Positions 34,688 to 42,977 of a stretch of 64,000 nucleotides of DNA are shown one piece after another. Source of the DNA: Defluviitaleaceae bacterium (GTDB lineage Bacteria; Bacillota; Clostridia; Lachnospirales; WQUN01); NCBI GenBank assembly GCA_009780585.1, contig WQZS01000005.1, forward strand, positions 62,001 through 126,000. Reading direction: 5' to 3'. The position numbers and the translations under genes were made by a program. Under the pieces are notes generated by a model. That model had not been told where the DNA came from. It searched no databases and saw only the letters and a list, made by a program, of their open reading frames with translations. Position 1 is the stretch's first letter; the number at the start of each line of letters is the position of its first letter.

Positions 34688-35187
34688 GAATTTTTACCTG
34701 CCTTATCGTCTATGATGTGTTTCCAAAATTCCATGAAGGTTTTTATCTTTTCCAGCGCATGGGTGTCGGGGTTGAGGAATTGGATTTCGGAGGAGCAAAG
34801 GTTTTCGTATTCCTTCCCGAAAATCGATTTTGTTGCGCCGCGTTCCTTGTGGTCGCAGCCGCAGGCATCGCAGATTTTGACGTTGGCGCGGGCGAAGTTC
34901 ATCAATTCTTCACTTAGCGGGAAGCCCGCGTATTCGCTGATGGGGCAATCGCATACCACCCACAAGCCGTTCGGGTCGTTGTCTACCTTGAAGAATACGA
35001 GGATGCAGGTCAGCTCGCCCCCGTAATTGAAGCGGATGGTAACTTCCTCGATGGGGTCGGGTGTCATGCCGATTCCCGTCAGGAACGCGGTGAAATCCAG
35101 CGCGTTTTTCAGGTAGTCACCGCGGAGGGGGGCCGCAAGCGCGCGTTCGATCGCTTGGGCAATCCCGTTGTTGCCTTCGTTTGCCAT
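34684..35187 (-). CDS. Uncharacterised Cys-containing protein, paralog B
   Basis: 167 residues. The N-terminal domain has a beta-rich core (VTIRFNYGGELTCILVFFKV). The second half, shared with paralog A, has FPLSEELMNFARANVKICDACGCDH, IFGKEYENLC and a C-terminal FMEFWKHII helix. The ATG follows GGAGAGAACCATC, 25 nt after the regulator gene stop. The tandem arrangement of two divergent copies points to an old duplication, perhaps acting as a heterodimer. Confidence 0.75.
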   Translation of the reverse strand: MANEGNNGIAQAIERALAAPLRGDYLKNALDFTAFLTGIGMTPDPIEEVTIRFNYGGELTCILVFFKVDNDPNGLWVVCDCPISEYAGFPLSEELMNFARANVKICDACGCDHKERGATKSIFGKEYENLCSSEIQFLNPDTHALEKIKTFMEFWKHIIDDKAGKNS

Positions 35188-35211
35188 GATGGTTCTCTCC
35201 TTTGATATGTT

Positions 35212-36744
35212 TTACGGCAGCTCCGCTATCGTAAGCGATGTTACCGTTACCGTCGAGCCGAATGCCGTGGATATCCCCACGGGTGCGGGCGGCAATCCGT
35301 TTTCCTTCACCGCTTCGATGTACGGGTAATCGTCCCCCGCGTGGCGCAGCTCGCCGTTGATTTTGAGGGTCATGATTTCCCTGCCGATTGTCCATTCAAC
35401 GTCCACGAACTCATTGACGGGTACACGGCCGCGTTTTTTATAGGTGTTGAACTGCCCCGTCGCAACATCGAAGACGACCAGCGTATCGCGTTCGTGTTCC
35501 CAATTAATCAGCACGATGCCTTGGTGGTATTGCAAGCGGATGTTGGTGTCGTCGGTCTTCGCGCGGAGCGTGATTCTCAACGGGCAGGTGAATACCTCGC
35601 GGGTTGTCATGGAGCGGCTGCCGTTGTCGCCGTCCTTGTGCATGATTAACATGCCGTTTTCGTAGTGGATTTCGATGTCGTTCGTTTTTATCATGGTGGT
35701 TAGGTCAATGTCCGTGACGCGGCGCGGGCGGGCTTTTTCCAACGCGGTTATTTTGCCTTTTTGCTTGTCGGTCATTTTGCCGATTTCTTTAATGGGGTAC
35801 AGCACGTCGGTATACATCGCCCCGCCAAGCCCGCTTTCAATGTGGGTGAAGCCATATATATTGAAGGGATTGAAATATTCCTCGGCGGTGCCGCATTGTT
35901 GGTGATTCCATTCGTACAATTCACTTTCGTCTGACCATGCGGTGAAGTCGAAATCCCAATTGGGGTACGCGGCGAACAACCCGCCGTGATATTGCTTCAA
36001 AGTGAAAGAGGGCGGGACGACGAAGCCGTCAGGTACGGTCACCCACATCGTCCAGCCGCCGCGCTCGAATTTGCCGTCGGTAAAGCCCCACACGCGCAAG
36101 TCGGGCTTTAACCGGTACAAGTTCGTATCCTCGATGAACCGCTTTACGAGGGCTTCCGCTTTGCGGCGGGCGTTCCAATCTTCGCCGTTTTCGTCGTGGG
36201 CGCAGGTGATGACCGCCACCATCGAGGGTAAGCGGTATACGATACGAAGGTGTTCCTCGGCTTGTTTCCTCAGGCGTTCATCGGCTTGCCGTAATTCTTC
36301 CGGCGATACCTTGTCCCCGATCTTATTTTCGGAAAAAGAAAGGGAGCCGGCGACGGCCAGCATTGTCTTGTCGTTCAACAAGTCGAGTTTGAGCCGTACG
36401 TCCGCTTTTTGGTGCATTTCATCGACGAAGCGCGCCAAAATCGACCGTACCGACGAAAGCGCGGTAATCCGTTCGTCCAATTCCTCGATATTTCGCTTAA
36501 AGACCTCGATAACCGCCAATGCGTCTTGGTTAGCCAGGATATGTATGATTTGCTTCACGGGGATTTGCAATTTACGCAACAGGATGATCAACGCGAGCCG
36601 TTTGATCGCCGTTTCGTCGTACACGCGGTAGGCGTAATCTTTTATGCGCGTGCTTTCCAGCAAACCGATTTGCTCGTAGTAGCGCAACATCCGCGCGGAT
36701 ACGCTGTATTCGAGCGAAACCTTCCTGATCGTATGCAATCCCAT
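35212..36744 (-). CDS. MerR-family regulator with GyrI-like and lectin-like domains
   Basis: 510 residues. A MerR HTH (SARMLRYYEQIGLLESTR) is followed by a coiled coil (about 75-120). A GyrI/SOUL-like effector domain covers about 125-300 (WTMWVTVPDGFVVP...YHGGLFAAYP). A C-terminal beta-sandwich module of about 350-510 resembles that of the 881-residue chimera (VEWTIGREIMTLKINGELRHAGDDYPYI). The ATG at 36742-36744 matches MerR N-termini; a 20-residue upstream extension overlaps the promoter and is rejected. The 19-bp-spacer promoter upstream indicates autoregulation. Two small paralogous genes follow in the same operon. Confidence 0.85.
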   Translation of the reverse strand: MGLHTIRKVSLEYSVSARMLRYYEQIGLLESTRIKDYAYRVYDETAIKRLALIILLRKLQIPVKQIIHILANQDALAVIEVFKRNIEELDERITALSSVRSILARFVDEMHQKADVRLKLDLLNDKTMLAVAGSLSFSENKIGDKVSPEELRQADERLRKQAEEHLRIVYRLPSMVAVITCAHDENGEDWNARRKAEALVKRFIEDTNLYRLKPDLRVWGFTDGKFERGGWTMWVTVPDGFVVPPSFTLKQYHGGLFAAYPNWDFDFTAWSDESELYEWNHQQCGTAEEYFNPFNIYGFTHIESGLGGAMYTDVLYPIKEIGKMTDKQKGKITALEKARPRRVTDIDLTTMIKTNDIEIHYENGMLIMHKDGDNGSRSMTTREVFTCPLRITLRAKTDDTNIRLQYHQGIVLINWEHERDTLVVFDVATGQFNTYKKRGRVPVNEFVDVEWTIGREIMTLKINGELRHAGDDYPYIEAVKENGLPPAPVGISTAFGSTVTVTSLTIAELP

Positions 36745-36773
36745 GCGCCGCACCCCGTCGTTTGAATAAAACC

Positions 36774-36804
36774 AGTATAAAGTACGACACGGTGTCAGAG
36801 TCAA
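36774..36804 (-). promoter_or_regulatory. MerR-type promoter with 19-bp spacer and dyad
   Basis: On the minus strand TTGACT (36799-36804) and TATACT (36774-36779) are separated by 19 bp. The spacer contains GACAC-N-GTGTC (36786-36796). This is the canonical MerR-activated promoter architecture and precedes a MerR gene, so autoregulation is likely. Confidence 0.75.
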
Positions 36805-37059
36805 GCCCGCCGTGTCGTTTTAAAAATTATTGCCAAAAATGATCGTACACCCGATACCGAATGGTTACAAAATATTTTATGAAAGTACTCTCCATGGATA
36901 CTATTATTAATTTTTATGCCCGCTAGAATATGGAAGACTGCGGGTAATATATCCGTTTTCGGTATATTGAGCTACATCGGCATATGCCCCGTATACATAG
37001 TAAACACCCGTATAAACGCCACGGCATATGCCCCTGACAACGGTTAAAAGGGGCGTGTT
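36805..37059 (+). promoter_or_regulatory. Regulatory gap upstream of the sigma/T4SS cluster with twin palindromes
   Basis: No gene is seen in this AT-rich gap. The sequence CGGCATATGCCCC occurs twice (36978-36990 and 37022-37034), 44 bp apart. Each copy contains the perfect palindrome GGCATATGCC. The first copy sits between a TTGAGC (36967-36972) and TATACA (36992-36997) pair. The last copy lies just before the ribosome site of the sigma gene. They are candidate operators for a dimeric regulator controlling the whole cluster. Confidence 0.5.
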
Positions 37060-37560
37060 ATGAATCTCGAGGAAATGTATGAGGCGTATTTCCCGAAAAT
37101 ATATAACTATATATTTTATCGGGTGATGAACAAGCATGATACCGAGGACATAACAGGAACGGTATTTTTACGGGTAGCGGCACATTTTGAATCGTACGAC
37201 CCGGCAAAGGGCGGTGTGTCCGGCTGGGTATTTCGCATCGCCGAGAACGCGCTCATCGATTTTTACCGCGCCAAGCGCGTTCCGCTCAATATCGACGATA
37301 TGGACGATACCTTGCCCTTGGGTGTGGATTTTGAAGGTGAGGCACAATTGATCCGGGACGAAACGCTGAAGGGATTATACGTCGCGTTATCCCGATTGGG
37401 GGATAAAACCCGCGTCATCATCGCGCAAAAATATTTTTGGGGCTTAACCATCAGGGACATCGCCAAAAAAATGCAAATGAACGAAAGCACGGTATCCACC
37501 ATGCACAACCGAGGGCTGAAGAAGTTGAAGGAATTTTTAAGTGAAAGCAGAATATCATGA
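37060..37560 (+). CDS. ECF-type RNA polymerase sigma factor
   Basis: 166 residues with sigma region 2 (about 5-70: YFPKIYNYIFYRV, DTEDITGTVFLRV, VSGWVFRIAENALIDFYR) and region 4 (about 105-165: LGDKTRVIIAQKYFWGLTIRDIAKKMQMNES). These parts are enough for promoter recognition, and region 3 is absent as in ECF factors. AAAAGGGGCGTGTT precedes the ATG. It overlaps the next small gene by 20 nt and heads the secretion cluster, so it may transcribe it. No anti-sigma with a clear ZAS or membrane domain is adjacent; the small overlapping gene is a candidate. Confidence 0.92.
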   Translation: MNLEEMYEAYFPKIYNYIFYRVMNKHDTEDITGTVFLRVAAHFESYDPAKGGVSGWVFRIAENALIDFYRAKRVPLNIDDMDDTLPLGVDFEGEAQLIRDETLKGLYVALSRLGDKTRVIIAQKYFWGLTIRDIAKKMQMNESTVSTMHNRGLKKLKEFLSESRIS

Positions 37561-37786
37561 GGTACTTTATATGCTTAACGAACCCCGCTTCGACTTTTCA
37601 AGGGAAACCAACATAAAGATACCCCTGTGGGAAAAAATGGCCGCGGCGGTAAAGGCCCCCGCGCGCAAAACCATCACCTTCGACGAGTTGGACCCAAGAA
37701 TAAAGAATCCGCAAAAAATAAAAACAGCAAACATCCATAATAACGGCAAAGCGGCTCCCGTCAAAAACGGAAGGCCTAAATTATAG
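37541..37786 (+). CDS. Small protein overlapping the sigma factor gene
   Basis: 81 residues starting with GTG inside the last codons of the sigma gene (20-nt overlap). The product has an N-terminal helix (EVLYMLNEPRFDFSRET), a middle amphipathic helix (LWEKMAAAVKAP) and a basic C-terminal tail. It has no membrane segment. The overlap implies coupled translation, so it may modulate the sigma factor. An ATG ten codons downstream (37571) is an alternative start. No family recognised. Confidence 0.6.
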   Translation: MKAEYHEVLYMLNEPRFDFSRETNIKIPLWEKMAAAVKAPARKTITFDELDPRIKNPQKIKTANIHNNGKAAPVKNGRPKL

Positions 37787-37800
37787 TCGGAGGGTTGGTT

Positions 37801-39819
37801 ATGGGCATATTCAAGAAAATCCTTTTATGGCTCCTTTTGGGGGCGGTGGCCGTAACGGCAATAGGTTACGGCGTACAAATCCTGCTGGTCAATTATACCG
37901 ATTTCACCAAGTTCGTGTACGAATCGGACGTCACCGTCCTATGGAAGCCCGTCTTGTTTACGGAACGGGAAACATACTTGTACGGCGCGGTGCTGATCGC
38001 CGTCTTGGTGCTCCTGTATTTCGTATTCGGCAAAAACGACTCAAAGAGCGCGAAACGCGTAATGCAATCAAAGGCAAAGGGTATTGAAGGGGCGCTTGAA
38101 AATTCCCGCTTCATGACCGACAAGGAGCGCGACGCCCAATTCCTGCCCTTTGACTACACGAAGTTGCATAAAAACAAAAAGGACGGCGTACCCTTACGCG
38201 CGGTGATGAAGGGCAGGGAATTGAAGGTCAACATCGCAAGCCCCATGCACGCCTTGATTATCGGCGCGACGGGCAGCGGCAAAACCACGACCTTCATCAA
38301 CCCCATGGTGCAAATCCTCGGGGAAACAAGCGCGGGTTCGTCCATGATACTCACCGACCCCAAGGGCGAGCTGTTTATGATGCACTCCCAAAAATTGAAG
38401 GAAAAGGGTTACAAGGTCATGGTGCTGGACCTGCGGGACCCTTATTCTTCCTACCGATGGAACCCCTTGCAAACCATCTTTGAAATGTACCAGGACTACT
38501 TGCAAAAAGGGGACGGCATATTCAAGCGTACCGACTCGGTGACCGAATCCGAGTTAATTTTGCACAACCCCAAGGAAAGCTACGAGGAAACTTGGTTCGA
38601 ATACCAAGGAAAAGCGTATTCAAGCGGGAAGGAACTGAAGGACTTGATCAAGGTTTCCCGCCAGCGCGTATACGACGAGCTGTACGAAGATTTGAACGAC
38701 CTGGTGGGCGTGCTGTGCCCCATCGAATCCGAGGACGATCCCGTATGGGAAAAAGGCGCGCGTTCCATTATTATGGCCACTTTGCTCGCCATGCTGGAGG
38801 ACAGCGAAAACCCCGAACTGGAAATGACCGTGGATAAATTCAACTTCTTTAACCTCAACAAGGCCATCGCCAACTCGGAGAACGAATACGCCGCGCTTAA
38901 AAACTACTTCCAAGGGCGCGATACCCTTTCCAAAGCGGTCACGCTGTCGCGGCAGGTGCTGGCGGCGGCGGATTCCACCCTTTCGAGCTACATGTCCATC
39001 GCGTTCGATAAAATGAACATATTCAACGACGAAGGCATCTGCGCCCTCACTTCCGCAACGGACATCAACCCCGACGACTTCGCTACCCAACCTACCGCGC
39101 TGTTCATGAAAATCCCGGACGAAAAGGACACCCGTCACGGGTTGGCCGCGGTTTTCGTGCTGTGTATCTATAAGGCGCTGATTAAAATCGCGTCCTCGCG
39201 GGAGGATTTGTCCCTGCCGCGCAACGTCTATTTCATCCTGGACGAATTCGGCAACATGCCCAAGATCGACAAGTTCGACAAGATGATCACCGTAGGCCGC
39301 AGCCGTAAGATTTGGTTCAACATGGTGGTGCAATCCTACGCCCAGTTGGGCAACGTATACGGCGACAAGGTGGCCGACATCATCAAATCGAACTGCGGTA
39401 TCAAGATGTTCATCGGCTCCAACGACATCGATACCTGTAAGGAATTCTCCGAGCTGTGCGGCAACATGACGATTTCCACCAGCAGCGTTTCCCGCTCGAC
39501 GGGGGCGAAGGACGGCGAGCTGAACGTCTCATCCCAAATCCAAAACCGTCCGCTGATTTATCCCTCCGATTTGCAAAAACTGAACAACAGCCTCGACATG
39601 GGCAACTCCATCATCGTGACCTTCGGCAACTACCCGCTGCGCACGAAGTATACCCCGAGCTTTAAATGCAACCTGTACAAGTTCGGCACCATGGATTTGA
39701 CGGACATCAGGAGCAACGTGTTCTACAGCGACGAGGTCTATTACGATTTGGAATACCGCAACAGCCTTATCTTGAAGGAAGACGAAGAGGAAAACACGGA
39801 AACGGGTGAAGAAGAATGA
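37801..39819 (+). CDS. virD4: VirD4/TraG-type coupling ATPase
   Basis: 672 residues. Two N-terminal membrane helices (about 5-30 and 60-78) are followed by the conjugation coupling ATPase domain. Walker A is GATGSGKTTTFINP (155-168). The motif NVYFILDEFGNMPKIDKFD carries Walker B, and VGRSRKIWFNMVVQSYAQLGNVYG follows. The family recruits substrates to a type IV secretion channel. The ATG follows GGAGGGTTGGTT, and the stop overlaps the next gene by 4 nt. No relaxase is encoded nearby, so the cargo may be protein or an unlinked element. Confidence 0.93.
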   Translation: MGIFKKILLWLLLGAVAVTAIGYGVQILLVNYTDFTKFVYESDVTVLWKPVLFTERETYLYGAVLIAVLVLLYFVFGKNDSKSAKRVMQSKAKGIEGALENSRFMTDKERDAQFLPFDYTKLHKNKKDGVPLRAVMKGRELKVNIASPMHALIIGATGSGKTTTFINPMVQILGETSAGSSMILTDPKGELFMMHSQKLKEKGYKVMVLDLRDPYSSYRWNPLQTIFEMYQDYLQKGDGIFKRTDSVTESELILHNPKESYEETWFEYQGKAYSSGKELKDLIKVSRQRVYDELYEDLNDLVGVLCPIESEDDPVWEKGARSIIMATLLAMLEDSENPELEMTVDKFNFFNLNKAIANSENEYAALKNYFQGRDTLSKAVTLSRQVLAAADSTLSSYMSIAFDKMNIFNDEGICALTSATDINPDDFATQPTALFMKIPDEKDTRHGLAAVFVLCIYKALIKIASSREDLSLPRNVYFILDEFGNMPKIDKFDKMITVGRSRKIWFNMVVQSYAQLGNVYGDKVADIIKSNCGIKMFIGSNDIDTCKEFSELCGNMTISTSSVSRSTGAKDGELNVSSQIQNRPLIYPSDLQKLNNSLDMGNSIIVTFGNYPLRTKYTPSFKCNLYKFGTMDLTDIRSNVFYSDEVYYDLEYRNSLILKEDEEENTETGEEE

Positions 39820-40736
39820 AGCGGGTCTTAACGGCTGCGGCGATGATGATAATTGCCGTATTGCTTACGGTGTTTACAGTATTCGCGGATACGGTTGAGG
39901 AAACGGGTGAAGCCGCGGAAGCGGATATAACCCCCCCCATGCCTTATGAGACCGTTATCGGGACCGATGAAATTCTTTTTTCCAACGTCCCGAACGGCAT
40001 GATAACGAATGATCCGGTTTTCCTCATGTTTCCCATGGAAAATGTATCCATCACCCGTAACGGCTTGCCCTTCGCTTACATACCCGGTACGCCCATTGAA
40101 ACGGCCGGGCAGTATGTCGTGAGCGTTACGATGGAATTGCAATTGCGTTTGGATGTGCATCATTTCCGGATCGTTACGGTCCCCGTCAACGACTTGGTCG
40201 AATTTACCGCGCCGGACGGGTTCATTATCGAAGAGGCGTTGATTGACGGTATCGCCATGCAGATAACGGACCCCCGTGTCTTTCCGGTATTTGATGACAG
40301 CGAGTATCGGCTTACCTTCGCGCGGGAAGGGACCCGCTATACGGTTACGGTCAGGATAAAAAGGACGCCGCCGCAATTGGTCTTTATGCGTATGCTGGAA
40401 ACGGGGCATATGCAGGAAATCCTCATATCGGAGGACGGAGACAGCTTCTTCGAGGGGCCGATCGTCTTCGCTCCCCATGAACAAGGGGACGATGTGTTTA
40501 CCATCCAAACGGTTCTCAACCGTTCGGCCTACAATCCCGCCAACAACACGCTGACGGAACCGGGGCGTTACCGCGTAACGGTAACGGACCAAGCGGGTAA
40601 CAGTACGGCCTATACCTTCCGTATACTGTATGTCATGGACGTACCCACGGTTTGGATCATCATAATCGCTTCGGTCATGATTGTTTTATTGGGGGTTTAC
40701 CTGATACACAACCGAATGACCGTTCGGGTACGGTAA
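39816..40736 (+). CDS. Secreted protein with C-terminal membrane anchor
   Basis: 306 residues with a signal peptide (MKRVLTAAAMMIIAVLLTVF...FA), an extracytoplasmic region of about 240 residues, and a C-terminal helix (WIIIIASVMIVLLGVYLI) followed by a basic tail. The exposed part is beta-rich. The segment GRYRVTVTDQAGNSTAYTF near the end is typical of Ig/bacterial adhesin-like domains. It overlaps virD4 by 4 nt and precedes the pilin-like gene, so it may be a surface adhesin or channel component of the secretion machine. Confidence 0.8.
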   Translation: MKRVLTAAAMMIIAVLLTVFTVFADTVEETGEAAEADITPPMPYETVIGTDEILFSNVPNGMITNDPVFLMFPMENVSITRNGLPFAYIPGTPIETAGQYVVSVTMELQLRLDVHHFRIVTVPVNDLVEFTAPDGFIIEEALIDGIAMQITDPRVFPVFDDSEYRLTFAREGTRYTVTVRIKRTPPQLVFMRMLETGHMQEILISEDGDSFFEGPIVFAPHEQGDDVFTIQTVLNRSAYNPANNTLTEPGRYRVTVTDQAGNSTAYTFRILYVMDVPTVWIIIIASVMIVLLGVYLIHNRMTVRVR

Positions 40737-40798
40737 CGGTGTCTTAAGCCCAAGGGGCTTTACACATAAATCATATTATAAGAAAGGGGAAACATCAG

Positions 40799-41122
40799 AT
40801 GTTCGATTTTTTACCCGCACTATTGGCTGCCGGCACCGGCCCTGACTTGACTCAGGTAACGGCACCCATCACAGACTTGTTGCTTACGGTATTTAACGTG
40901 GCAATACCCGTTGTGGGCGCGCTCGGCGCGATTTTCTGCATCTTCCTCGGCGTCAAGCTGGCGAAAGCGGACGAACAACAAGACCGCGAAAAAGCGAAAA
41001 CCGCGTTAAAAAACGCGATTATCGGTTTTGCCTTGATTTTCATCTTGGTGGTCGCGCTCAGGATCGGCATAGACATCATGGCCGATTGGGCAAACGAGGT
41101 TTCGGCAAGCGCATTAATCTAA
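40799..41122 (+). CDS. VirB2/TrbC (Maff2)-like pilin subunit
   Basis: 107 residues with two long hydrophobic helices (about 30-52 and 73-93) separated by a short charged loop (LAKADEQQDREKAKTALKNAI). This hairpin topology is shared by VirB2/TrbC pilins and the Maff2 proteins of Gram-positive conjugative modules. The order after virD4 and before virB6 also matches those modules. AGAAAGGGGAAACATCAG precedes the ATG. A 16-bp stem follows the gene, perhaps raising its mRNA level over the rest. Confidence 0.8.
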   Translation: MFDFLPALLAAGTGPDLTQVTAPITDLLLTVFNVAIPVVGALGAIFCIFLGVKLAKADEQQDREKAKTALKNAIIGFALIFILVVALRIGIDIMADWANEVSASALI

Positions 41123-41130
41123 CGGGCTCG

Positions 41131-41169
41131 TGAATCCGCCGGCGCGATATGTACGCGCCGGCGGGTTCA
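41131..41169 (+). promoter_or_regulatory. 16-bp GC-rich hairpin after the pilin gene
   Basis: TGAATCCGCCGGCGCG and CGCGCCGGCGGGTTCA pair over 16 bp (one G-T) around a 7-nt loop. It starts nine bases after the pilin stop. There is no T run, so it is more likely a 3' stabiliser or processing site than a full terminator, giving more pilin than downstream product. Confidence 0.7.
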
Positions 41170-41220
41170 AGGGATTGCAGGTACAAAAAATTTTTACATA
41201 TCAAACAAAGGGGTATTGTT

Positions 41221-42897
41221 ATGGAGAGAATCGTATCGTTTATATTTTTCACAATCGCCCCGTTTATCCTTAACGTAACGGTACCCTACCTGTACATGGC
41301 CGGGCAGTACGTAGCCTTGTTCTTTATCGTAACGCCTTTGGCTTTCATCGATTTGCTGATGGACGCCATCGGTATATTTTCGGGTATGCAGACCCTCCCC
41401 GTCGCCGACGGCGTAAATGGCGCGGGGCAAACCATATTTGACCTCTTTTTCGCTCAGTCCCATGTATCACGGGCCATGTGGGGCGTCACGCTCATTTCCC
41501 TCGCCATGTGTTTGGGCTTCGCCATATTCGCCACCATCCGCTCCATAGGGGACATGGAGGCGAAAAGGCCCCTGAGCGCGGTCATCGGTTCTACGGGCAA
41601 GGCGATGATTTCCTTTTTGCTGGTACCGTTTATGTGTATCGTAATCATCAACCTGGCGGGTGTCACCATGCGGCAAGTAAGTGTGGTCATGGTGGGCAGC
41701 GACAATGAAGGCCAAGCCATAAATATGTCCTCCGCCATGTTTATGGGCGCGGTATTGCCCGGGAATGTCAACAATTATGGTGCCATGCACGATAATGACG
41801 GCATGTATGTACAAGCTTGGGGTATGTATTGGGGAGTTGTACAGCGTCCGCCGTTTAATTCGCCGTATGATTGGGCATGGAATAATTTTAACCAAGTAAT
41901 ATGGCCTAATTTAGTTAGTGATTTGGCGAAAGGACACCAATTTCCCGGATATTGGGAAGCCCATACGCCCAAGGGCCAACCCACGGAGCTGCGCTTCGTG
42001 CGGTACAGTTGGGCCAATGAGCAAATGTCCCCCGCCGCCCAACGGGCCCAATTGGATAAACTGACCCGTTGGTACTTCAATAACGAAAACGGCAGGGGCG
42101 TAAACTTCGGCAGCTTCCATTTGCTGCGCTTCGACTTTGACGTATATTCGATGCTGGCTTCACCCAACTATTACATCACCATCATTACCTCTATATTGGC
42201 GATTATCATGATTTCCATGAGTATGCTTATATTTTTGCAACGGATTTATGAGTTGATACTCCTATATATCGTGGCACCCTTCTTTGTGGCGCCCATGCCC
42301 CTCGACGACGGCGAAAAATTCAAGTCGTGGCGCGAGGCGTTCATCGGTAAGTCGATTTCCGGTTTTTCCACGATCATTACTTTACAAATGCTGATCCTTA
42401 TGCTCCCCATCATCCTGGACCCCGATTTGATCCTACACCAAGACGTAGCCGCCAACGCCATCCTCAAGGCGCTTTTGATTGCGGGCGGTTTCTTCGCGGC
42501 GTACAAATCCCATACGCTCATTTCTTCTATCGTATCCCCCAGCGCCGCTTCGGCGGAAGGCGCGACCGGCGGCATGATCGGCGGCTTTATGATGGGCAAG
42601 GCCCTCAACCCCATCGGCGCGATATCCGGTGCGTACAAGTCCATCAAAGGCGGTATAAAGGACGCCGTGCAACCCTTTAAAGACATCGGAGGCTTGGTTG
42701 GGCTCGGTGGCGGCGGAGGCGGAGGCGGTCCCATGGGCGGCATGATGGGCGGCGGTGGAGGAGGAGGCGGCGGCGGCGGCGACGATGGCGGCGGTGGCGG
42801 CAGCGGCAACGCCTTCGGCGGCGACCAAGGCGAAGGTGAGAGCGGCAGCGGCAACGCCAACCCCGATTTATCTTCCGGTCCCGGCCCCGCTCCCTGA
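41221..42897 (+). CDS. VirB6/TrbL-like inner-membrane channel protein 1
   Basis: 558 residues. Multiple helices at the N-terminus (ERIVSFIFFTIAPFILNV...) and middle flank an exposed segment of about 130 residues. The family block ILLYIVAPFFVAPMPLDDGEKFKSWREAF is shared with the two following proteins. The C-terminus is a long Gly-rich tail (from about 490, runs of 8-11 Gly with Asp and Met). The ATG at 41221 follows AAAGGGGTATTGTT; a longer in-frame reading upstream runs through the hairpin and is rejected. It is probably the polytopic channel core of the secretion machine. Confidence 0.85.
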   Translation: MERIVSFIFFTIAPFILNVTVPYLYMAGQYVALFFIVTPLAFIDLLMDAIGIFSGMQTLPVADGVNGAGQTIFDLFFAQSHVSRAMWGVTLISLAMCLGFAIFATIRSIGDMEAKRPLSAVIGSTGKAMISFLLVPFMCIVIINLAGVTMRQVSVVMVGSDNEGQAINMSSAMFMGAVLPGNVNNYGAMHDNDGMYVQAWGMYWGVVQRPPFNSPYDWAWNNFNQVIWPNLVSDLAKGHQFPGYWEAHTPKGQPTELRFVRYSWANEQMSPAAQRAQLDKLTRWYFNNENGRGVNFGSFHLLRFDFDVYSMLASPNYYITIITSILAIIMISMSMLIFLQRIYELILLYIVAPFFVAPMPLDDGEKFKSWREAFIGKSISGFSTIITLQMLILMLPIILDPDLILHQDVAANAILKALLIAGGFFAAYKSHTLISSIVSPSAASAEGATGGMIGGFMMGKALNPIGAISGAYKSIKGGIKDAVQPFKDIGGLVGLGGGGGGGGPMGGMMGGGGGGGGGGGDDGGGGGSGNAFGGDQGEGESGSGNANPDLSSGPGPAP

Positions 42898-42977
42898 TAA
42901 ACGATACGCACAGCAAGCACGGCAATGCATAAGGAAGGGGGGCGGACGACTTCATAGCGAATTTAATTGGAACTATA

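Noticed and set aside
36917..36947. Weak hairpin with GCCCGC/GCGGGT arms as terminator
   Set aside because: The stem is short, the loop long and no T run follows.
38620..39333. Minus-strand open frame of 237 codons inside virD4
   Set aside because: Pure shadow of the VirD4 ATPase gene; His/Arg-rich translation without family features.
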